The translations under genes and the position numbers were made by a program. The notes under the pieces were generated by a model, which searched no databases, was not told the DNA's origin, and was given only the letters and a program-made list of their open reading frames with translations. A stretch of DNA of 64,000 bases. It comes from Chitinophaga sp. CF418 (GTDB lineage Bacteria > Bacteroidota > Bacteroidia > Chitinophagales > Chitinophagaceae). Location of the stretch: contig NZ_FRCN01000015.1 in NCBI RefSeq assembly GCF_900142925.1, positions 62,001 through 126,000 of the forward strand, in the 5' to 3' direction. Shown piece by piece: positions 18,426 to 26,808 of the stretch; positions within the stretch are counted from its first letter, which is position 1, and the number at the start of each line of letters is the position of its first letter.

Positions 18426-19138
18426 GACCTGTAGAAAAGTTTGGTTGCCCCCAAGTAAATGGCAGCAATAAAGTTTATAAACAGCATAGTCTTGCCAGAG
18501 GTGACCTCGAAAATAATCTTGGATATTATTGCAGCTATTGTGAAGTGTTCAGCTCTGATCTGGAAGTAGAACATGTTATTTCCCGGCATCAGGATTCTGC
18601 TTTAAAATGTAGTTGGGATAATTTTCTACTGGCATGTGGCAGGTGTAATGGAAGAGATAATAAGGCTTCTAAAGCGGTTGATATGAATGCAACGCATTTT
18701 CCTCATAGGAATAACACTTTTCTCTCTTTCACTTATCAGGAAGGTGGGTATGTTAGTGTTAATCCGTTGCTGGAAGGTGCATCTGCGATAGCCGCAGAAA
18801 CGATGCTAAACCTTGTTGGTTTGGATAAATTCCCTGGTAACATCAAATATGCGAAGCATAATGCTAATGATACCAGATGGAACCACAGAAGGGTAGCCTG
18901 GGAGTTGGCGGTTAAATATTTACCCGATTTCGAATCAGGAAGGCTGAACGCTGAAGATATTGTCTCATTTGCCCGACAGAGAGGTTTTTTCTCTGTCTGG
19001 TATGCTGTCTATCATCAGCACAGGGCCGTAAGGGAATTACTAATTCAGTCTTTTCCCGGAACGGCGACCAGCTGTTTTGATGCTGTTAATTGCAGTCCTG
19101 TTCCCCGTAATCCGAAAAATACGGAAGATCCGGTATAA
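18422..19138 (+). CDS. ptuB: HNH endonuclease, PtuB-like (Septu defence system)
   Basis: A 238-residue HNH nuclease, the probable effector of the ATPase encoded just upstream. The zinc-binding pair C37/C40 (YYCSYCE) and C72/C75 (ACGRCN) flanks the nuclease core with H51 in LEVEHV and N67 in WDNFLLACGRCN. This arrangement (CxxC, EVEH, WDN, CxxCN) is what PtuB-type and related retron effectors show. The C-terminal half has no recognised domain. Start overlaps the ATPase stop by four bases. No terminator was seen after the gene. Nucleic acid target (DNA or tRNA) cannot be read from sequence. Confidence 0.8.
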   Translation: MRPVEKFGCPQVNGSNKVYKQHSLARGDLENNLGYYCSYCEVFSSDLEVEHVISRHQDSALKCSWDNFLLACGRCNGRDNKASKAVDMNATHFPHRNNTFLSFTYQEGGYVSVNPLLEGASAIAAETMLNLVGLDKFPGNIKYAKHNANDTRWNHRRVAWELAVKYLPDFESGRLNAEDIVSFARQRGFFSVWYAVYHQHRAVRELLIQSFPGTATSCFDAVNCSPVPRNPKNTEDPV

Positions 19139-19151
19139 TTTGCTTTTTCTG

Positions 19152-19182
19152 AAACCGGACATCCCTGTATCAAAACCGGACA
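19152..19182. repeat. Pair of 10-bp direct repeats 21 bp apart
   Basis: AAACCGGACA occurs at 19152-19161 and 19173-19182, start-to-start distance 21 bp, which is two helical turns. They lie 150-180 bases upstream of the esterase start codon. The spacing fits a dimeric or enhancer-type regulator binding site; the protein is unknown. Confidence 0.55.
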
Positions 19183-19235
19183 CTTATCTTCTCCAGTATT
19201 ATATTAAATAATTGATAATCAATAATGTGATGACG

Positions 19236-19250
19236 TGGCATTCTTTTAGG
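19236..19250 (+). promoter_or_regulatory. Degenerate sigma-54-like element (weak)
   Basis: TGGCA at 19236-19240 is followed at the sigma-54 spacing (GG-N10) by GG at 19249-19250 where GC is expected. It is a near miss, noted because the paired repeats upstream sit at an enhancer-like distance. Confidence 0.2.
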
Positions 19251-19332
19251 ATCACATTCCCCATGAGTTACAAATACGGACAGTAATTGCTATTTTTAAG
19301 CTGTTATTTGTCACTCCAAAATTGATCCATCT

Positions 19333-20727
19333 ATGAAACAGATTGTCACTGCATTTCTCATCCTTTCATGTTTCACTGTCTCTGCACAGGAGATCACTAA
19401 AGATTCTATTTATTCCAATATATTGAAAGAACAAAGAAAAATAGAAGTGGTGATGCCGGATAAATACAAACCCGGGGAAAGATTTGAAGTGACCTATGTA
19501 ACAGATGGGGAGTGGAACACGAAGATAGTAGCACAATTGCAACGTTTCGCGGAGATCCAGTTCATGCCGCCGAATATTATTGTAAGTCTGCCAAATACTT
19601 ATGTAAACAAAGAAAACTATCGTATAAGGGACTTTACGCCATACAAGATCCCTGATAATAAGCTAACCGGAGGGGCAGACGATTTTCTGTCATTCCTGAA
19701 AACTGAACTGATCCCTTACATAGAAAAGAAATATCCGACTAAAGGATATAGAACGTTTTTTGGTGGCTCACTGGGGGGATTATTTGGCCTCTATGCCTTT
19801 TTTAAAGAGCCGCAGCTATTCCAGTCTTACTTACTGGCGGATCCTGCTTTCTGGTGGGGAAATGGTTTCCTGATGAAAATGGCAGGAGACAGTTTGCCAT
19901 CTTTACCTAATCCGGATAGAACATTATTGTTCACCGGAAGAGAGGGACAGCCGCTGAAGGGAATGGGCATTAAGGATATGGATTCCATCTTTCACGTAAA
20001 GGCGCCAGCAGCATTGCATTGGAAGACCCTGGTCTATAGCGGAGAGACACACAATTCCATGATCTTTAAAACTGTGTATGATGGATTTAAGTACACATAC
20101 AATGGTTATATGACCAGAGACCTCGGCTATCATCCGATGTCAGGCGTTATCCTGAAAGACAAACCATTTAACCTGTATTGCTTCCCTGAAGAACATCTGG
20201 ATGTGCATTATACAACAGACGGAACCGAACCTACAGCAGCATCGCCCAGATTGACAGCGGGTGAGTCTCAAATTACAGTGCCTGTGCAACTGACGGTAAA
20301 AGTGCTGGCGGCAAGGGATGGATATGCGAGAACAAAAAAAGGGACTTTTGTAATGGGAGAGATGTGGCATGGAACGGATAAACCAAAGAAAATATTACAG
20401 GGAGGTTTGGATACACTGGGTGGTCAGATTACTGGTTTTATAGAATTGAAAGAACCAGGATACTATATTTTTGGAATAAGCCCGGGTGTGGATGCTACCT
20501 TATCTCTGGATAAACATGTATTGATCGATTATAAAGCAAATAAGGACGATGATGATGATCAGTCTTATATTGTACCATTGGATAAAGGTTTTTATCAATT
20601 AGATATGACCTATAGCCTTGGCGCAAATATACCCAGGCTGTTGTTTTTAGCGCCCGGAAAAGAAGATCCATCGTCAATCCCTACAGACATACAATATCAT
20701 ACCGGAAAAGGCAACCACAAAAAATAA
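19333..20727 (+). CDS. Secreted esterase, alpha/beta hydrolase (esterase D/IroE-like)
   Basis: A 464-residue exported hydrolase. The signal peptide is MKQIVTAFLILSCFTVSAQ, cut before EITKDS. Residues 30-270 are a PF00756-type esterase domain with nucleophile motif GGSLGG and a late histidine in GETHNSM. Next is a chitobiase C-terminal-like segment (VHYTTDGTEPTAASP), then a beta-rich domain resembling a PA14 or carbohydrate-binding fold (KEPGYYIFGISPGVDATL) with an Asp-rich DDDDD loop. Substrate unknown; feruloyl, acetyl or siderophore esters are all possible for the family. It is followed after 4 bases by the ABC permease, so the two are one operon. Confidence 0.82.
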   Translation: MKQIVTAFLILSCFTVSAQEITKDSIYSNILKEQRKIEVVMPDKYKPGERFEVTYVTDGEWNTKIVAQLQRFAEIQFMPPNIIVSLPNTYVNKENYRIRDFTPYKIPDNKLTGGADDFLSFLKTELIPYIEKKYPTKGYRTFFGGSLGGLFGLYAFFKEPQLFQSYLLADPAFWWGNGFLMKMAGDSLPSLPNPDRTLLFTGREGQPLKGMGIKDMDSIFHVKAPAALHWKTLVYSGETHNSMIFKTVYDGFKYTYNGYMTRDLGYHPMSGVILKDKPFNLYCFPEEHLDVHYTTDGTEPTAASPRLTAGESQITVPVQLTVKVLAARDGYARTKKGTFVMGEMWHGTDKPKKILQGGLDTLGGQITGFIELKEPGYYIFGISPGVDATLSLDKHVLIDYKANKDDDDDQSYIVPLDKGFYQLDMTYSLGANIPRLLFLAPGKEDPSSIPTDIQYHTGKGNHKK

Positions 20728-20731
20728 CAAG

Positions 20732-23104
20732 ATGTTTAAGAGCTATCTGAAAGCCACACTGCGTAATCTTTGGAAAAATAAGACTTATAGCTTCCTGAAT
20801 ATTTTCGGGTTAGCGATAGGGATTGTTTGTGCAGGTGTGATCTTTTTATGGGTGGAAGACGAAGTTAATTTTGACAACACGTATGTGAAGAAGGACAGGT
20901 TGTACTCTTTGCAGGCGAACTGGAATTATGAAGGAAGTATCCGTACGTTCTCTTCCACGCCGGGGTTGACGGGGCCTGCTATAAAAGAAGAAATCCCGGG
21001 TATCGCCAATTCCTGCCGCATGACAGATTTTGCGGCTTCTTTGCTGTTCAATATAGGTGAGAAGGCAATTTATGCCAGCGGCCGATATGCAGATCCTTCG
21101 CTCTTTGATATGTTCACATTGCCCTTTGTGGAAGGGAATGCAAAAACTGCGTTTAAGGATCTTAATACAATGGTGATTACGCAAAAGACGGCAAAGAAGT
21201 TTTTTGGTGATGATAAAAATATCGTTGGCAGAAGAGTAAAGGTGGATAATCAGCAGGAGTACGAGATAACTGGTGTGCTGAAAGACATGCCTGAAAATTC
21301 GACACTGCAGTTTGATTGGGTGGCGCCTTTCCAGATCTATTTCCAGCGGAGGGAAGAATCATTATCCGACTGGTTAAGTAATTCACCTTATACATATGTA
21401 GAGTTGGAGCCTAATGCGGATCCGGCGGCAATTGATAAAAAGCTGTACAATTTTATTCAGCAGAAAAATCCCCAAGCGATTAATCATCTGTTCCTGTTCA
21501 GTATGAATGACTGGCGTTTGCACGGGAATTTTGAGAATGGAAAACAGGTCGGAGGACGTATCACCTATGTTCGTATGTTTTCTCTCATTGCATGGGTCAT
21601 TCTCTTTATAGCCTGTATCAATTTTATGAACCTGGCTACTGCCCGCAGCGAAAAGCGGGCGCGTGAAGTAGGGGTACGTAAGGTGATGGGGGCCGGTAAG
21701 CGCGGATTGATTGTACAGTTTATAGGTGAAGCGTTACTAATGGCAATGTTTAGCTGTGTACTGGCAGTGTTGGTCATATGGATGGTACTACCTCTAACAA
21801 ATGCCTTGATGGGAAAGAACCTGACATTGGGATTGCAGGAACCGGTACATATACTGGCATTGCTGGTGATTACGCTCATCTGCGGGCTTGTAGCAGGAAG
21901 TTATCCCTCCTTATACCTCTCTTCATTTAATGCTGTAGCGGTATTGAAAGGATTGAAAACAAAAACAGGAGGAGCCGCATTTATCAGGAAAGGCTTAGTA
22001 GTACTACAGTTCTCCATATCTATTATGCTGATCATTTGTACCGCAGTCATCTATCAGCAGATCCAACATGTAAAAAGCAGAGACCTGGGATTTAATAAAG
22101 AACATTTACTGAGTATAGATCTGAAAGCAAATATGCTGAATAATTTCAGCGCTATCAGGCAGGATCTGTTGAATACGGGGATGGTGGAGAATGTCGCCTT
22201 GTCAGATCATACTACTATTTATGGTGGCAACAACACTGGTGCGTTGAAATGGCAGGGCAAACCAGAGAATAGTGATATACTGATCTCTACAAGACTGGCG
22301 AGTTCAGGATTTATGTCCACTATGGGAATGCAGTTGATTGAAGGTCGGGATTTTAACGAAGCGAACACAGATTCACAGAACGTTATTATCACATCTTCCC
22401 TGGCCAAAATGATGGGAGAAGGAAGCGCATTAGGGAAAAAGATTGAGGCGCCGACCAATGGTCCGTCACTTTTCCTGACAGTCACAGGTGTAGTAAAAGA
22501 TTACGTGTATGGTGACATGTATGCCTCGCCGGATCCTGTTCTGTTCTATAATATGACACAATTGGGGAACATTATGTACCTGCGTATAAAGGGGACTGCT
22601 GATCCTGTAAAAGCAGTAGCTGCCATCGAAAAAGTAATAACCAAAGCGAACCCTGGCTATCCGTTTGAATATACTTTTGTAGATGATCAGTTCAATAATA
22701 TGTTCCAGGCAGAGATGCTGGTAAACAGATTATCACGCGTATTTGCGGGACTGGCTATTATTATTTCCTGTTTAGGTTTGTTTGGCCTGGCTGCTTATAC
22801 GGCAGAACGCAGGACAAAAGAGATTGGCATCAGAAAAGTACTCGGTGCCAGTGTAGCTGGTATAACCAGCTTATTGTCCAGGGATTTCCTCCAACTGGTG
22901 ATCATTTCCTGTGCAGTAGCTTTCCCGCTGGCCTGGTGGGCGATGTCTTCCTGGCTGCAGCAGTATGCTTATCGAGTGGCTATTCATTGGTGGGTATTCC
23001 TGTTGGCAGGTATCGCAGCTGTGCTCATATCATTGATCACGATCAGTTTCCAATCTGTAAAAGCAGCACTGGCAAATCCTATAAAAAGCCTTAAAGCGGA
23101 ATAA
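20732..23104 (+). CDS. ABC transporter permease, FtsX/MacB family
   Basis: A 790-residue permease of the large Bacteroidota FtsX/MacB group, opening with MFKSYLKATLRNLWKNKTYSFLNIFGLAIG. It contains two periplasmic-domain plus FtsX repeats: the first ends in SEKRAREVGVRKVMGAGK, the second in AERRTKEIGIRKVLGAS. Four-helix bundles are seen around residues 20-40, 285-400, 425-450 and 665-780. Such proteins often act as mechanotransducers or exporters with a separate ATPase, which is not nearby. It starts 4 bases after the esterase stop and is probably co-transcribed with it. Confidence 0.9.
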   Translation: MFKSYLKATLRNLWKNKTYSFLNIFGLAIGIVCAGVIFLWVEDEVNFDNTYVKKDRLYSLQANWNYEGSIRTFSSTPGLTGPAIKEEIPGIANSCRMTDFAASLLFNIGEKAIYASGRYADPSLFDMFTLPFVEGNAKTAFKDLNTMVITQKTAKKFFGDDKNIVGRRVKVDNQQEYEITGVLKDMPENSTLQFDWVAPFQIYFQRREESLSDWLSNSPYTYVELEPNADPAAIDKKLYNFIQQKNPQAINHLFLFSMNDWRLHGNFENGKQVGGRITYVRMFSLIAWVILFIACINFMNLATARSEKRAREVGVRKVMGAGKRGLIVQFIGEALLMAMFSCVLAVLVIWMVLPLTNALMGKNLTLGLQEPVHILALLVITLICGLVAGSYPSLYLSSFNAVAVLKGLKTKTGGAAFIRKGLVVLQFSISIMLIICTAVIYQQIQHVKSRDLGFNKEHLLSIDLKANMLNNFSAIRQDLLNTGMVENVALSDHTTIYGGNNTGALKWQGKPENSDILISTRLASSGFMSTMGMQLIEGRDFNEANTDSQNVIITSSLAKMMGEGSALGKKIEAPTNGPSLFLTVTGVVKDYVYGDMYASPDPVLFYNMTQLGNIMYLRIKGTADPVKAVAAIEKVITKANPGYPFEYTFVDDQFNNMFQAEMLVNRLSRVFAGLAIIISCLGLFGLAAYTAERRTKEIGIRKVLGASVAGITSLLSRDFLQLVIISCAVAFPLAWWAMSSWLQQYAYRVAIHWWVFLLAGIAAVLISLITISFQSVKAALANPIKSLKAE

Positions 23105-23131
23105 GCAGCGGTATCGTATTTTGCAGCCCAA

Positions 23132-24187
23132 ATGAAAGTAGATTTTTTGATCATAGGGCAGGGCATTGCGGGTACCGTGTTAAGTTACACCTTGATGCAG
23201 GCAGGACAGTCTGTGCTGGTCATGGATGAATATAAACCTGGTAGTGCGTCGCTGATAGCGGCAGGCGTGATCAACCCTGTTTCCGGCCGTCGCTTCACAG
23301 TAGCCTGGCAATATGACCAGATCTATCCTGTGGCGGTTCAGGTGTACAGGGGGCTGGAGCAATTGCTTGGAGTACCGGTATTCAAACCCCGGGATATCTA
23401 TAATGTATTACCTTCTGAGCAGCTGAAGGAAGCCTTTATGGAGCGTACCAGCGGGTTGTCTTATATGGAAGAACCGTCGGAGGAAAAAGTAAATGCTTAC
23501 GGGCAATGGCTGGAACAGCCCTTTGGGGCAGCCATTGTAAAAGGGGCTACTGTATTGTTACATAACCTCTTACCCGCCTGGAGGAATTATCTGAAGCGTC
23601 ATAACAGTCTGCGGGAGGAAAGGCTGGACTTATCCGGCCTGGAAATCAGCCCCGAAGGCGTAAAATATGCTGACATCAGCGCCCGTTACCTGATCTTTTG
23701 TGAGGGCGCAGCCATTGTGAATAACCCCTGGTTTAATTACATCCCATTTCTGTTAAATAAAGGGGAAGTCCTGCAGGTGCAGATCCCTGGTTTTTCTACT
23801 CCTGATATTATCAAAAGGAGCGTATCGCTCGTTCCGCAAGGGGAAGATACCTATTGGGTAGGAGCTACATTTGCCTGGGATTACCCCGATGAAGCTCCTA
23901 CAGCCGAGAAGCGGGAGGTGCTGGAAAAAGGCCTGCAGCAATTACTGAAGGTCCCTTACCAGGTACTGGATCAGTTGGCCGCCGTGAGGCCTTCAGGTAC
24001 CGACCGCCGTCCGATTATGGGATTACACCCCGCGTATCCTTCTCTGGGCGTATTTAATGGGCTGGGAACCAAAGGTACTTCCCTGGCTCCCGCCATGGCA
24101 GCTGAATTTGTTGCTCATGTCCTTCAAAGTGAGCCACTGCAGGCGGATACAGATATTAAACGCTTTTTTAACAGGTACAGGGGATAG
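23132..24187 (+). CDS. FAD-dependent oxidoreductase (DAO family)
   Basis: A 351-residue flavoprotein of the D-amino-acid oxidase-like family. The FAD-binding Rossmann motif is at the N-terminus (FLIIGQGIAGTVLSYTL, then VMDE), followed by GSASLIAAGVINPVSGRR. The C-terminal GTDRRPIMGLHP and GLGTKGTSLAP close the FAD site. No signal peptide. Substrate not predictable. It starts 27 bases after the permease gene. Confidence 0.8.
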   Translation: MKVDFLIIGQGIAGTVLSYTLMQAGQSVLVMDEYKPGSASLIAAGVINPVSGRRFTVAWQYDQIYPVAVQVYRGLEQLLGVPVFKPRDIYNVLPSEQLKEAFMERTSGLSYMEEPSEEKVNAYGQWLEQPFGAAIVKGATVLLHNLLPAWRNYLKRHNSLREERLDLSGLEISPEGVKYADISARYLIFCEGAAIVNNPWFNYIPFLLNKGEVLQVQIPGFSTPDIIKRSVSLVPQGEDTYWVGATFAWDYPDEAPTAEKREVLEKGLQQLLKVPYQVLDQLAAVRPSGTDRRPIMGLHPAYPSLGVFNGLGTKGTSLAPAMAAEFVAHVLQSEPLQADTDIKRFFNRYRG

Positions 24188-24206
24188 AAATGCAGGCGGC
24201 AAAATG

Positions 24207-24214
24207 TATCTTTG
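24207..24214 (+). promoter_or_regulatory. -7 box upstream of aspS
   Basis: TATCTTTG matches TAnnTTTG. It would give a leader of about 55 bases. No convincing -33 element. Confidence 0.4.
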
Positions 24215-24274
24215 CCGACCGTTTGGGCCTCGACCCCCGGAAATACAAAAAGTTGAACTTTATAATATAAGTAT

Positions 24275-26023
24275 ATGTACAGAACGCACACTTGCGGCGA
24301 ACTACGACTGGAGCATAAAGGCACACAGGTATCATTGTCTGGCTGGGTCCAGGCAGTCAGGAAATTCGGAAGCATCACATTCGTGGATCTGCGTGACCGT
24401 TATGGTGTTACGCAGCTGTTGTTTGGAGAGTCTTTGAATCAGCAGCTGGATAATCAGCCGCTGGGTCGTGAGTTCGTTATACAGGTGTCGGGTACTGTAA
24501 CCGAACGTTCTAATAAGAACCCAAATATCCCTACCGGTGACATTGAGATCACTATCGGGGAGTTTGCAATATTAAACAGCGCCAAAACGCCTCCTTTCAC
24601 CATCCAGGACGATACTGACGGTGGTGATGAGCTGCGTATGAAATACCGCTACCTCGACCTGCGTCGTAATATCGTAAAGCAGAACCTGGAACTGCGCTAC
24701 CGCGTGAACAGGGCTGCCCGTAACTACCTGGATAGCAGGGGCTTCATGGATATTGAGACGCCGTTCCTCATTAAATCCACTCCGGAAGGCGCCCGCGACT
24801 TTGTGGTGCCTAGCCGTATGAATGCCAATGAGTTCTATGCACTGCCACAGTCTCCGCAGACGTTCAAGCAGTTGCTGATGGTGAGCGGCTACGACAGGTA
24901 TTACCAGATCGTAAAATGTTTCCGTGATGAGGACCTCCGTGCTGACCGTCAGCCGGAATTTACCCAGATAGACTGTGAGATGAGCTTTGTGGAGCAGGAA
25001 GACATCCTGAACAACTTTGAGGATATGCTGAAGTATATCTTCCAGGAGATCAAAGGGATCACTTTCGATGGCAAATTCCCCCGTATGACCTGGGAAGATG
25101 CCATGGAGTTCTATGGTAACGATAAGCCGGATATCCGCTTTGAAATGAAGCTGGTGAACCTGTCAGATACTGTTAAGGGAAATAACTTCAAAGTATTTGA
25201 CGAGGCTGAACTGGTAGTTGCTGTCTGTGCAAAAGGCTGTGCAGATTACACCCGTAAGCAGCTGGATGAGCTGACTGATTGGGTAAAACGCCCGCAGATA
25301 GGCATGAGCGGTTTGATTTATGCCAGATATAATACCGATGGAACAATAAAAAGCTCGGTTGATAAGTTCTTTGATGAAGAGAAACTGAAAGGCTGGGCCG
25401 AAAAATGCCAGGCGCAGCCAGGCGACCTGATCCTGGTGCTGGCCGGTAAAGAAGAACGTACCCGTAAGGCAATGAGTGAGTTACGCCTGGAAATGGGTGA
25501 GCGCCTGGGTCTGAGAGACAAAAATGTATTTAAACCGTTGTGGGTGATCGACTTCCCATTGTTTGAGTATGCAGAAGAGGAAAACCGCTGGGTAGCCCGT
25601 CACCATCCTTTTACTTCACCCAAGCCGGAACACATCAGCTGGATGGCTGATCTGTCCAAGTACGCAGACATCAAGGCAAATGCATACGATATAGTGCTGA
25701 ATGGTACAGAAGTAGGTGGTGGATCCATTCGTATTTTCCAGCGCGACCTGCAGGAAAAAATGTTTGCTGCGCTGGGTATGAGTCCCGAAGAAGCCAATCA
25801 CAAATTCGGCTTCCTGCTGGGTGCTTTCGAATATGGAGCACCTCCACACGGAGGTATAGCCTTCGGCTTCGACCGCCTCTGCTCGCTGCTGGGTGGTAGT
25901 GAAACAATCCGTGATTTTATCGCCTTCCCTAAGAACAATTCCGGCCGCGACGTCATGCTGGACGCGCCTAGCGCCATCGACCAGGCTCAGTTGAATGAGC
26001 TAAAGATCGGTCTGGTGAAATAG
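24275..26023 (+). CDS. aspS: Aspartyl-tRNA synthetase
   Basis: A class II aminoacyl-tRNA synthetase charging tRNA-Asp. The 582-residue protein has an N-terminal OB-fold anticodon-binding domain (about 1-110), motif 2 in KCFRDEDLRADRQPEFTQID, an inserted GAD-type domain of bacterial AspRS (about 285-410), and motif 3 in GIAFGFDRL. The bacterial-type length and the insert are as expected. Whether it also charges tRNA-Asn depends on whether a GatCAB route exists, which this window does not show. Confidence 0.97.
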   Translation: MYRTHTCGELRLEHKGTQVSLSGWVQAVRKFGSITFVDLRDRYGVTQLLFGESLNQQLDNQPLGREFVIQVSGTVTERSNKNPNIPTGDIEITIGEFAILNSAKTPPFTIQDDTDGGDELRMKYRYLDLRRNIVKQNLELRYRVNRAARNYLDSRGFMDIETPFLIKSTPEGARDFVVPSRMNANEFYALPQSPQTFKQLLMVSGYDRYYQIVKCFRDEDLRADRQPEFTQIDCEMSFVEQEDILNNFEDMLKYIFQEIKGITFDGKFPRMTWEDAMEFYGNDKPDIRFEMKLVNLSDTVKGNNFKVFDEAELVVAVCAKGCADYTRKQLDELTDWVKRPQIGMSGLIYARYNTDGTIKSSVDKFFDEEKLKGWAEKCQAQPGDLILVLAGKEERTRKAMSELRLEMGERLGLRDKNVFKPLWVIDFPLFEYAEEENRWVARHHPFTSPKPEHISWMADLSKYADIKANAYDIVLNGTEVGGGSIRIFQRDLQEKMFAALGMSPEEANHKFGFLLGAFEYGAPPHGGIAFGFDRLCSLLGGSETIRDFIAFPKNNSGRDVMLDAPSAIDQAQLNELKIGLVK

Positions 26024-26065
26024 ATTGGCACGGACTTTGTCTTTGTGGGTAGCAAAATAGAACTG

Positions 26066-26105
26066 AATCCCCCTTGATGCTGTAAAAACGGTGTTAAGGG
26101 GGATT
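26066..26105. terminator. Hairpin after aspS
   Basis: A 10-bp stem AATCCCCCTT (26066-26075) with AAGGGGGATT (26096-26105) and a 20-base loop, 43 bases past the stop codon. There is no T-run, so it may be a weak or processed 3' end. Confidence 0.4.
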
Positions 26106-26233
26106 GGTGCAAACTAAGGAATGCATCTAATTGACAGGATTTAAATAAAGAATAGATTAGTAAATTTTAATAAGTTATCGTCATATTGTACAATTATTTC
26201 AACTATATTGCCAGTACAAAAAACAATTCTGCC

Positions 26234-26764
26234 ATGACATCTAAGAAAATGTTTTGCAGGGGATGGTTTTGTGCTTTGTTGGGTATACTTTTGTTTATCA
26301 GTAGTACTGCTTTTTCACAACGTTATGCCACTAACTATGTGAATAAATACAAGCCGGTTGCTATGCGCATTATGAATGAGAAAGGTATCCCTGCAAGTGT
26401 GATATTAGGTATTGCTATGCTGGAATCGGGGATGGGGACAAGTAAGAATGCAAGATTGTTGTATAACCATTTTGGAATTGTGGGACGTAATAGTCTCCGC
26501 AAGAAAAAAGGAGCCGCCTATCGCTCACGGTATAAAGAGTTTGCCAACGCAGAGGCTTCATTTGACTACTTTGCCAATATGGTAACCCACAAAAAATGGT
26601 TCCCTGCAATGAAGGGAAACGTTGAATACAAACTCTGGCTCAAACATATGAATCATGCAGGCTATTCCACTGCAGGACATGAATGGGTGAAAAGAGTAAC
26701 AAGCATGATCAATCGCTATAAATTATACAAACTGGATGAGCAAATGGCATATACGGGGAGTTAA
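26234..26764 (+). CDS. Secreted glucosaminidase-domain protein (peptidoglycan hydrolase)
   Basis: A 176-residue exported protein with a glucosaminidase (LysM-less, FlgJ/AcmA-type) domain that should cut the glycan strand of peptidoglycan. After a signal peptide (GWFCALLGILLFISSTAFSQ) the domain runs from about residue 45: VAMRIMNEKGIPASVILGIAMLESGMGTS contains the likely catalytic Glu, then NHFGI and AGYSTAGHEWVKRVTSMINRY. The start is placed at ATG 26234; a TTG 16 codons upstream is unlikely. It precedes two SGNH hydrolases and an MBOAT acyltransferase, suggesting a wall-remodelling group. Confidence 0.85.
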   Translation: MTSKKMFCRGWFCALLGILLFISSTAFSQRYATNYVNKYKPVAMRIMNEKGIPASVILGIAMLESGMGTSKNARLLYNHFGIVGRNSLRKKKGAAYRSRYKEFANAEASFDYFANMVTHKKWFPAMKGNVEYKLWLKHMNHAGYSTAGHEWVKRVTSMINRYKLYKLDEQMAYTGS

Positions 26765-26808
26765 TTTATAGTCTGTAGTTTATACAAACAAATCAGATTC
26801 CGTAATCT

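Noticed and set aside
19236..19250. Sigma-54 promoter as a firm call
   Set aside because: The -12 GC is replaced by GG; kept only as a weak candidate.
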